Assembly (NCBI GenBank): GCA_002408385.1
Contig: DHSB01000058.1
Span: forward strand, 45,600-51,520
DNA from: Myxococcales bacterium UBA5297
GTDB lineage: Bacteria; Myxococcota; Myxococcia; Myxococcales; UBA5297
Length of the DNA stretch: 5,921 bases
Reading direction: 5' to 3'
The stretch's first letter is position 1. The number at the start of each line of letters is the position of its first letter. Of this stretch, positions 1 through 4,780 are shown one piece after another. A model generated the notes under the pieces. The model was not told the DNA's origin. It saw only the letters and a program-made list of their open reading frames with translations, and ran no database searches. Position numbers and translations under genes: made by a program.

Positions 1-29
1 GGAAGAACAAGCGCCCCAAGCGCTACTAG
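1..29 (+). CDS. C-terminal end of an upstream gene (partial)
   Basis: The frame beginning at base 3 reads KNKRPKRY and then a TAG stop at 27-29. A short, lysine- and arginine-rich tail is a common way for a protein to end, and no plausible start exists inside the window, so any real gene here begins upstream. Eight residues are too few to name a product. The call rests only on an open frame running in from the left edge and could be chance. Confidence 0.3.
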
Positions 30-224
30 CGGCGAGTATGGCGGCGGTCGCGGGGCCCGGCCGAGGTGATTGTGGCGAGCTGCGGCGTCCTCGGAGCCGT
101 CCGCGAGACAACACCGCCCCCGGTCTCGCCGACCGGCCGGCGAACCGATCGCAGCGGCGGGGACCTGCCCAGTCAAGTGCGGTCATGTCCGTGGCAGCGG
201 TATCTTGCCCAACATTCACCACGC

Positions 225-230
225 AGGAGG
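225..230 (+). promoter_or_regulatory. Ribosome binding site of the glycine-zipper gene
   Basis: A perfect AGGAGG lies 4 bases before ATG 235. It decides the start, because the reading frame is open about 165 bases further upstream with no comparable site. Confidence 0.8.
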
Positions 231-234
231 GACC

Positions 235-1233
235 ATGCCATTGCCACTTATTCCGATCGCCATCGGCGCAGCCATCGCGTCCGCTTTGGGGATCGGAGCC
301 AAGAAGGGCTACGACGGCGTGCAGGCGATCAAAGACGCCAAGCAGATCGGGGAGGACGCCGAGCGGCAACACCGGACGGCCGTCCAGCGGCTCGACGGGA
401 CGCGCGAACGGCTGGGGCAGCGGTTCGAGCGCTACGACGAGTATCGCCGCTCGGTGGTATCGAAGACGTTCGGGCGGCTGATCCAGTTCCTCGAGCGGCT
501 CGACCAGAAGGCGCGTATCGAAGCTTTCGAGAGCCTGGGCTCGATCGGCGTGAGCAGGGACTCCGTGCGGCAGTTCACCGCGCAGTACATCGAGGTTGGG
601 GGAACGGTGTCTGGTGCGTTCACCGCAATGCTCACGGGCGCCGGTTCGAGCGCTCTAGCGACGGGCGCGGTGACGACGTTCGCGACGACGGCAGGAGGCA
701 CGGCGATCTCCGGGCTCTCGGGCGCCGCGCTAAACAGCGCGCTGCTCGCATGGCTCGGCGGTGGCTCGATCGCCGCCGGTGGTTGGGGAATGGCGGCCGG
801 CACGGTGGTCCTCGGCGGCATCGCCGTGGGGCCCGCCGTGCTCGTCGGCGGCTTCGTCCTCGCACACCAGGGCGAGAAGGCGAAGACGAAGGCGGTCGAG
901 TACGCAGGTGAGGTTGACCGCAAGGTCGCCCAGATCGATGCGGCGGTTGCTTTGCTGAGCCAAGCCGAATGCCGCATCGAGGAGTTGAGCGACGTCATCG
1001 CGCAACTCGACGAGCGAGCCACCGGGGCGATCGAGCGGCTGTGGTCCCTCGACGGTGCCTTCGACTTCTCGAACGACGACCACATCCGGAGGTTCGCGAC
1101 TGCCATGCAGCTCACGAAGGCACTGAGCGAGCTGATGCGCGTGGAGATCTTCAACGACGAGGGCGGAGTCAACCAGCAGACCGAGCAGTTGATCGCCCAG
1201 CAATGGCGGCTGCTCTCGGAGATCGCGCCATGA
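235..1233 (+). CDS. Glycine-zipper membrane-associated helical protein, function unknown (332 aa)
   Basis: Function is not known. The N-terminus (residues 1-21) is hydrophobic. Residues 25-120 are charged and helical, with heptad-like stretches around 38-95. Residues 121-211 form a long hydrophobic block rich in Gly, Ala, Ser and Thr with many GxxxG-type spacings, including TAISGLSGAALNSALLAWLG from 156 and a GGGSIAAGGWGMAAG segment from 176. A second charged helical arm covers about 212-330. Coil, hydrophobic hairpin, coil is the shape of helical membrane-inserting or pore-forming proteins. From memory, the central block matches a widespread uncharacterised family of 300-350 residues sometimes auto-labelled 'chemotaxis protein'; I could not verify this and see no chemoreceptor signalling domain. 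The start is ATG 235, behind AGGAGG at 225-230; the frame is open back to about base 70, but nothing upstream looks coding. The stop overlaps the next start (ATGA), which implies co-translation. Confidence 0.88.
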   Translation: MPLPLIPIAIGAAIASALGIGAKKGYDGVQAIKDAKQIGEDAERQHRTAVQRLDGTRERLGQRFERYDEYRRSVVSKTFGRLIQFLERLDQKARIEAFESLGSIGVSRDSVRQFTAQYIEVGGTVSGAFTAMLTGAGSSALATGAVTTFATTAGGTAISGLSGAALNSALLAWLGGGSIAAGGWGMAAGTVVLGGIAVGPAVLVGGFVLAHQGEKAKTKAVEYAGEVDRKVAQIDAAVALLSQAECRIEELSDVIAQLDERATGAIERLWSLDGAFDFSNDDHIRRFATAMQLTKALSELMRVEIFNDEGGVNQQTEQLIAQQWRLLSEIAP

Positions 1234-1634
1234 GCCAGAAGGCGAGCGCGCCGAAGAAGGGGACGTCCACCGTCGCTGTCGGCGACGTGATCACCGGCAT
1301 CAAGACCATCGCCGAGTGCGTGCGCGACATCGAGAAGGAGCGCACGCAGCAGACGAAGCTGCGCGAGGACGCTCGGGTCGAAGTAGAGCGCATCCACGCG
1401 CTGCGCGAGGTCCTCCTCGACTACCTCCAGCGCAGCTTCGACGAGCGGAGCGAGAACTTCCGCCAACTCTTCGACCGCCTCGACCTGGCCATCGAGAGCG
1501 ACAACGTGCAGCTCGCGGCGGTCGTCCTGGACTCGGTCGTGAAGCTGGCCGACTCCTCTCCGTTCAAGGCACTGCAAGACGTCGCCTCCGCTAGGAAGGC
1601 CTTGAGCGAGAGGGGCAAGGAGTGGCAGTTCTGA
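1230..1634 (+). CDS. Small charged helical partner protein, function unknown (134 aa)
   Basis: This protein is soluble-looking and almost wholly helical, with no signal peptide or membrane segment. After a lysine-rich N-terminus (1-15), residues 18-32 are amphipathic. Residues 32-65 are dense in E, K, R, Q and D and likely form a coiled coil, followed by helices at about 66-90 (YLQRSFDERSENFRQLFDRL) and 92-131. It resembles my memory of roughly 130-residue uncharacterised proteins found beside glycine-zipper proteins like the one upstream, but no function is known to me. ATG 1230 overlaps the upstream TGA (1231-1233), and GGAG at 1218-1221 lies 8 bases before it, so translation is probably coupled and the products may act together. 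A longer frame opens upstream to 969, but that part lies inside the neighbour and looks like an arginine-rich shadow. The inferred role is a cytosolic partner, adaptor or antagonist. Confidence 0.85.
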   Translation: MSQKASAPKKGTSTVAVGDVITGIKTIAECVRDIEKERTQQTKLREDARVEVERIHALREVLLDYLQRSFDERSENFRQLFDRLDLAIESDNVQLAAVVLDSVVKLADSSPFKALQDVASARKALSERGKEWQF

Positions 1635-1639
1635 CAGGC

Positions 1640-1840
1640 AGTCTTTCCGCAGGACCACCAGGGAGGAGGCCGTGGGCGACGAAGATGTCGTCGATGGCGC
1701 CTCAGGGCCTCGTCGGTCTCGGCGCACATCGGCTCGTCGGAGAGGCTTCCGCAGGTGCAGACGACCGGCCGCGCGACCTGCCCATGAACAGGATGTCCAG
1801 CGGCGTATCCAAGCGATGCTCGCGGACCGCAGGGCGAACA
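1640..1840 (-). pseudogene. Minus-strand gene remnant, frameshifted, unidentified
   Basis: Reading leftward on the minus strand, about 29 codons ending near 1700 have almost all G or C third positions and give a sensible peptide containing VVCTCGSLSDEPMCAETDEA. One surplus base at about 1699 then shifts the best frame, after which AIDDIFVAHGLLPGG follows, again with nearly all G/C third positions. Upstream, around 1785-1835, a different frame reads HRLDTPLDILFMG and would need another single-base change to join. Two small frame changes in a short coding-like stretch suggest a decayed gene or sequencing indels. The cysteines (CTC, then MC) recall a small metal-binding motif, but it is not a CDGSH or other ribbon that I can name. 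It could be a chance bias. Confidence 0.27.
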
Positions 1841-2052
1841 ACTTTTTTTGTCGGAGCGGTGAGGCCGACCTGCCGTGTGCGCGCAAGCTCCTCACCTGGC
1901 GGTCTGCCCGCGCCAGGCTGCGCGACGGTCCCGGGCTCGCGCCGGCGGACGGGCGACCATCTACCGCCAGCCCGGTGCCGCGCTGGAACCACGAGCGCAA
2001 GTTGGCGAAGGAGACACTCGAGGCGCTGGGGTATGAGCCGGCTCCCCGATAG
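1672..2052 (+). CDS. Possible small hypothetical protein (126 aa), doubtful
   Basis: A GTG at 1672 follows AGGAGG (1664-1669) by only 2 bases, which is closer than usual. The first 40 codons have poor third-position bias and encode an arginine-rich stretch that looks non-coding. From about 1790 to the stop at 2050-2052 the bias is strong and the sequence is more protein-like, ending WNHERKLAKETLEALGYEPA. If real, the gene may be only the second half (ATG at 1816), or the tail of a decayed gene. I recognise no domain. It converges on the regulator gene on the other strand. The minus-strand remnant overlaps its first half, so both cannot be intact genes. Confidence 0.25.
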   Translation: MGDEDVVDGASGPRRSRRTSARRRGFRRCRRPAARPAHEQDVQRRIQAMLADRRANNFFCRSGEADLPCARKLLTWRSARARLRDGPGLAPADGRPSTASPVPRWNHERKLAKETLEALGYEPAPR

Positions 2053-2099
2053 CCTTGCCGCGATGCACACCCTGCCGCCTCACCGCGACGGCTCGCCCT

Positions 2100-2435
2100 T
2101 CAGCCCGACTCGACCGAGAAGGCCGGCGGCGCGATGCGCTCGCTGCTGCACCTCGGACAGCGCCCGGGCGTGGTGAAGCGCTTGCGCTCGCGGAAAAGGT
2201 AGCCGCACTCGAGGCAGGCAGCCGGCCGGACCACGAGCTTGCCGCCTCGGGCTTCGAGCGAGCGCGACAGGTGCTCGAGGTGCCCGGCGACTTCGCGCTC
2301 GCGGATGCCGACGCTCGAAGAGAGCTCGTGCGCGGTAGCCGGGCCGTGCTCGAGCTCGCGGCGCAGGTCGGCGCGCACGGTCGATTCCCGCTCGGGCGGA
2401 CCCTTGGCTTCGAGGGGATTTTTCTCTCGTGGCAT
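2100..2435 (-). CDS. Winged-helix transcriptional regulator with C-terminal zinc ribbon (111 aa)
   Basis: This is a predicted DNA-binding cytosolic regulator. Residues 17-70 form a helix-turn-helix/winged-helix domain: RADLRRELEHGPATAHELSS gives the first helices, VGIREREVAGHLEHLSRSLE the turn and recognition helix, and GGKLVVRPA the wing. Residues 74-96 form a zinc ribbon with two pairs, Cys74-x2-Cys77 (CLEC) and Cys93-x2-Cys96 (CPRC). The tail has the ERIAPPAFSVE ending. This order and size match the small HTH-plus-Zn-ribbon predicted regulators (COG3357-like), whose effectors are largely unknown; the Zn ribbon may be structural. ATG at 2433-2435 is the first start in the frame, with an AGG about 8 bases before it as a weak binding site. 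It is divergent from phosphofructokinase across 148 bases, so it may regulate that gene or itself; this is inference only. Confidence 0.87.
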   Translation of the reverse strand: MPREKNPLEAKGPPERESTVRADLRRELEHGPATAHELSSSVGIREREVAGHLEHLSRSLEARGGKLVVRPAACLECGYLFRERKRFTTPGRCPRCSSERIAPPAFSVESG

Positions 2436-2583
2436 GAGTCGAGCCTAATGCGGCTGTCGGGGGCGCGCATCCGCACGGCCGAGAGCCGAGCCGGCGAATG
2501 CTGGGCGAGCCCGGCGCCGATTCCCATCTTGAAGTCGCCTGTTCGCGCGCGGCCTTGCGTCCGAGGGCACCGAGGGACTCTCC
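2436..2583. promoter_or_regulatory. Divergent intergenic region between regulator and phosphofructokinase
   Basis: These 148 bases must hold the promoters of both divergent genes unless the transcripts start elsewhere. No convincing -35/-10 pair or long operator-like palindrome is visible. A TTGAAG at about 2529 lacks a good partner downstream. For phosphofructokinase, GAGGG at 2572-2576, 7 bases before ATG 2584, is the likely ribosome binding site. Confidence 0.5.
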
Positions 2584-3675
2584 ATGCCCAACCAGATCAA
2601 GCGAATCGGGATGCTCACCGGCGGCGGCGACTGCCCCGGGCTCAACGCCGTCATCCGCGCGATCACCCGGGCCGCGCTCAGCGGCGGGATGGAGGTGGTC
2701 GGCATCGAGGACGGCTACCTCGGCCTCATCCAGAACCGCATGCGCGGCCTGAGCTGGACCGACGTGAGCAACCTGCTGACGCAGGGCGGCACCATCCTCG
2801 GCGCCTCCAACCGCGCCAACCCCTCGGCCTATCTCGTGCCCGAGAACGGCACGTGGGTGGCCAAGGACGTGCGCGACGAGGTGATGCGCCACGTTCAAAA
2901 GCAGCGCCTCGACGCCCTTGTCGTCATCGGCGGCGACGGCACCATGGCCGGCGCCGCGCAGATGATGGAGCGCGGCTGTTGCATCGTCGGGGTGCCCAAG
3001 ACCATCGACAACGACCTGTGGGGCACCGACATCACCTTCGGCCACGACACCGCCGTGCACATCGCCACCGAGGCGCTCGATCGGGTCCACACCACAGCGT
3101 CGAGCCACCATCGGGTCATGGTCGTCGAGCTGATGGGCCGCTACTCGGGCTGGATAGCGCTCAACGCCGGCTGCGCCGCGGGCGCCGACATCATCCTCAT
3201 CCCCGAAATCCCCTTCAGCTTCGACAAGGTCGCCGAGCGCTGCCTCGAGCGCAGCAAGTTCGGCAGCCGCTTCACCATCGTCGCCGTCGGCGAGGGTGCC
3301 AAGCCCGCCGGCGGCCAGCAGCTTGTCGAGCGCATCGACCCCAGCTCGCCCGACCCGATTCGCCTCGGCGGCGTCGGCAAGTTCGTTGCCACGGAGATCG
3401 AGGCGCGCACCGGGCTCGAGTCGCGCGCCATCGTGCTCGGGCACGTCCAGCGCGGCGGCACGCCGACCGCGCGCGACCGGCTGCTCGCGACCGCCTTCGG
3501 CTTCCACGCCTTCGAGCTGCTCGAGCAGCGCCGCTTCGGCAGGCTCGTCGTCGAGCGCGAGGGGAAGATCTCGTCGCTCGACATCAAGGACGTGGCCGGC
3601 AAGGTGCGGACCGTGCCGACCGACGACCTCATGGTGCGGGCCGTCCGGGCGACCGGCAGCAGCTTCGGCGACTAG
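2584..3675 (+). CDS. pfkA: 6-phosphofructokinase (PKTIDND type, 363 aa)
   Basis: This cytosolic enzyme phosphorylates fructose 6-phosphate to fructose 1,6-bisphosphate, the committed step of glycolysis. The PFK fold is complete: GGGDCPGLN at 13-21 (phosphate-donor loop), GGDGTM at 116-121, VPKTIDND at 137-144 with catalytic Asp142, MGRYSGW at 184-190 (sugar phosphate binding), PEIPF at 208-211, and GHVQRGGTPTARDR at 286-299, whose His287 and Arg290, together with Arg281, match the E. coli His249, Arg252 and Arg243. Residue 119 is Gly (E. coli Gly104), as in ATP users; PPi users have Asp there. Residue 139 is Lys (E. coli Gly124), as in PPi-dependent and group III enzymes. ATP is therefore the likelier donor, but PPi is not excluded. 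The length is near the short-form range (about 320-370). The start is ATG 2584, preceded by GAGGG. It is divergent from the Zn-ribbon regulator, and a decayed gene follows after 24 bases. Confidence 0.97.
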   Translation: MPNQIKRIGMLTGGGDCPGLNAVIRAITRAALSGGMEVVGIEDGYLGLIQNRMRGLSWTDVSNLLTQGGTILGASNRANPSAYLVPENGTWVAKDVRDEVMRHVQKQRLDALVVIGGDGTMAGAAQMMERGCCIVGVPKTIDNDLWGTDITFGHDTAVHIATEALDRVHTTASSHHRVMVVELMGRYSGWIALNAGCAAGADIILIPEIPFSFDKVAERCLERSKFGSRFTIVAVGEGAKPAGGQQLVERIDPSSPDPIRLGGVGKFVATEIEARTGLESRAIVLGHVQRGGTPTARDRLLATAFGFHAFELLEQRRFGRLVVEREGKISSLDIKDVAGKVRTVPTDDLMVRAVRATGSSFGD

Positions 3676-3705
3676 CCGCGGACCAGGAGCGCAGCCGGGA
3701 TGGGG

Positions 3706-3749
3706 GCAAGCGGCCCTCTCACGGCGGCCGTCGAGCAAGGCGCGCTTGC
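3706..3749 (+). other. Alternative hairpins just after phosphofructokinase
   Basis: GCAAGCG at 3706-3712 is complementary to CGCTTGC at 3743-3749, enclosing a small ACGG/CCGT hairpin (3721-3731). A second GCAAG copy at 3735-3739 can instead pair with CTTGC at 3745-3749 around a 5-base loop. The structures exclude each other. No T tract follows, so an intrinsic terminator is not supported. It may be chance, or it may affect the end of the transcript or translation of the next frame. Confidence 0.22.
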
Positions 3750-4367
3750 GATGTGGCCCGAGCTCGAGGCGATGGGCTTCAAGAGGTGCGAGGCCTGCGA
3801 CGCCCGGCGCGGCGTGAAGAGCTTCGACGCCTCCGAGGCCCACCTGCCGCGCCATCGGAGGCGGTCACCGAATCGCTCGCTTTCACGCCCGCGCTTCGTC
3901 GCCGATTCGAGCGCGGTGGTCGACGCGATTCGACGCGGAAAGTCCGGCACGGCGGCGCTCTCCCGCCTGCCGGCGAAGCACGCGCGACCTCATCCGTCGC
4001 GCCGAACGCGGCACTCCGCCGCTCGAGTGGGCGCTCGGCCTCCTCGAAATGGAGCTCGGCAAGTTCCTCACCGACAGCCGCGTCGAGCTCGTCGAGGTCC
4101 CCCGCGCGAAGGCCCAGGCTGGTCTCGAGGCCGCAGTGCTGGCGCACACGGCGCTGCTGAAGAAGGGGGACGGCTCCACGTTGCGCAGCTTCCAGCACTT
4201 CGACTCGCGCCTCCATTGCCTCTCGACCTTCGGCCGTGTTGCGCGCGCTTTCGGTGCCGGATTCGGAGCGAGCCCGAGAGGTGGGGAGCGCTTTTGCCAA
4301 GGGGTTTCACTCGGCCCAGCGGCGGGCAGCGAAGCAATAGCTCTCGAGCACCGAGGCTTGAGCGACT

Positions 4368-4406
4368 CGTCGTCCCCCCCCGCCCAACGGGCGCGAGGGG
4401 ACGATG
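4368..4406. terminator. Strong two-part hairpin, possible terminator
   Basis: The left arm CGTCGTCCCC (4368-4377) pairs with GGGGACGATG (4397-4406) over 10 pairs, one of them G-T. Inside it CGCCC (4381-4385) pairs with GGGCG (4389-4393) around a 3-base loop, with a 3x3 internal loop between the stems. It is the most stable local structure I found by eye. It lies between the plus-strand remnant and the minus-strand coding-like fragment. Neither side has a T tract, so it is not a classic intrinsic terminator; it may still stall or stabilise transcript ends. Confidence 0.4.
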
Positions 4407-4438
4407 CCGTATCAGGGGCCTCGCCCAAGACGGCCTGA

Positions 4439-4767
4439 CCGCGCCCGAGGGCCGCAAGACTCGTCTCCAGACCCGATGCAAGCCGATGAGCCGGGAAGCC
4501 CCGAACGCCGGGCAGCACGACCGTGGCGAATTGCGGGTCTCGGCGAGGCGCCGGGGGCACCATCCCTGCGAACGCGGCCTGGTGCTCGTCGGCGAGGTCG
4601 TGGGGGCGCGCCGCCGGCAGCCTGAGACGCGACCCGAGGGACGACGCGGGGCGCAGCTTCGCCAACGCCTCTGCCCCGGGGCGCGTTCGGTTGTGGAGTC
4701 GCGTGCCCGCCGATTGCCGTTCAGGAGCTGCTCGGGTTACGCATTCACCTCGAGGTCCGTCTTCCTG
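4439..4767. other. Stretch without an intact gene; coding-like minus-strand fragment
   Basis: No complete gene is visible. On the minus strand from about 4690 to 4440 one frame shows strong G/C third-position bias (by hand about 39 of the first 42 codons) and a balanced composition, for example HDLADEHQAAFAGM and PQFATVVLPGVRGFPAHRLA. The frame runs on in both directions into regions that are better explained on the plus strand, and no domain or start is evident. The aligned plus frame is also fairly G/C-rich in third positions, so the strand is not settled. The promoter of the exported-protein gene should lie at the right end, but no clear consensus is visible. Confidence 0.4.
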
Positions 4768-4769
4768 AA

Positions 4770-4775
4770 AGGTGA
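4770..4775 (+). promoter_or_regulatory. Ribosome binding site of the exported repeat protein
   Basis: AGGTGA matches the 3' part of the Shine-Dalgarno consensus and sits 5 bases before ATG 4781. It favours that ATG over an in-frame GTG at 4772, which overlaps the site and has no good binding site of its own. Confidence 0.65.
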
Positions 4776-4780
4776 CGCGA

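Larger units (their letters stand above)
1635..2099. other. Gene-poor stretch with coding-like fragments on both strands
   Basis: This 465-base gap lies between the helical-protein operon and the convergent regulator gene. No intact recognisable gene is present. The minus strand at about 1640-1790 and the plus strand at about 1790-2052 each show G/C-rich third positions in one frame, as coding DNA of this genome does, but neither makes a complete convincing protein. A run of seven T at 1843-1849 stands out in such GC-rich DNA. It may be a graveyard of decayed genes or contain indel errors. I found no terminal inverted repeats and no RNA gene. Confidence 0.5.
3700..4438 (+). pseudogene. Frameshifted gene remnant downstream of phosphofructokinase, unidentified
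   Basis: ATG 3700 follows AGGAG (3685-3689) by 10 bases and lies 24 bases after the phosphofructokinase stop, so it looks like a second gene of the same transcript. The first frame is coding-like to about 3855 (MWPELEAMGFKRCEACDARR). A second frame looks better at about 3858-3910 (SEAVTESLAFTPALRRRF). The first frame resumes at about 3910-3984 (AVVDAIRRGKSGTAALSRLP). After one surplus base in a CG-rich run at about 3985, a third frame is strongly coding-like to about 4210 (DLIRRAERGTPPLEWALGLL, then ELGKFLTDSRVELVEVPRAK), with about 65 of 70 third positions G or C. That last frame runs to a stop at 4438 with weakening bias. The product would be soluble and helical; I do not recognise it. Either a decayed gene or sequencing indels would explain it. 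A shorter reading is ATG 4049-4438 (129 aa), but it lacks a ribosome binding site and cuts into coding-like sequence. Confidence 0.4.

Noticed and set aside
191..209. Sigma-54-like promoter (TGGCAG ... TTGCC) before the operon
   Set aside because: The GG and GC elements are 12 bases apart instead of the required 10, so the site would not fit the factor.
70..234. N-terminal extension of the glycine-zipper gene to about base 70
   Set aside because: The frame is open, but the 55 extra residues are Arg/Ser/Pro-rich and unlike the family, and the AGGAGG before ATG 235 marks the start.
1715..1770. CDGSH-type iron-sulfur domain in the minus-strand fragment (CTCGSLSDEPMC)
   Set aside because: The spacing and the required Cys-Asp-Gly-x-His ending are absent; only the CxC and a later Cys resemble it.
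1816..1849. Intrinsic terminator ending in the T7 run
   Set aside because: The only nearby stem (GCG/CGC with a bulge) is short and lies about 12 bases before the T run, so it does not form a proper terminator.
432..2000. Long minus-strand open frame (522 codons) under the two-gene operon
   Set aside because: It is antisense to two well-supported plus-strand genes, is rich in Ser, Arg, Pro and Ala, and contains no recognisable motif. Long antisense frames are expected in DNA this GC-rich.
2449..2475. Inverted repeat TGCGG/CCGCA in the divergent intergenic region as an operator
   Set aside because: Five-base arms 17 bases apart are expected by chance in GC-rich DNA, and no second copy supports it.
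2080..3855. Minus-strand open frame of 591 codons across phosphofructokinase and the regulator
   Set aside because: It runs antisense through the complete PFK gene and overlaps the regulator gene in another frame. Its His/Asp/Ala/Gly-rich composition is typical of a shadow.
2055..4160. Plus-strand open frame of 701 codons in a different frame from PFK
   Set aside because: It is extremely Arg-rich and overlaps PFK fully out of frame. Only a short piece near 3858-3910 is coding-like, and that is treated with the downstream remnant.
4714..4742. Sigma-70-like promoter (TTGCCG, 17 bases, TTACGC) before the exported protein gene
   Set aside because: Spacing is right, but the -10 element matches the consensus too poorly to call in DNA of this composition.
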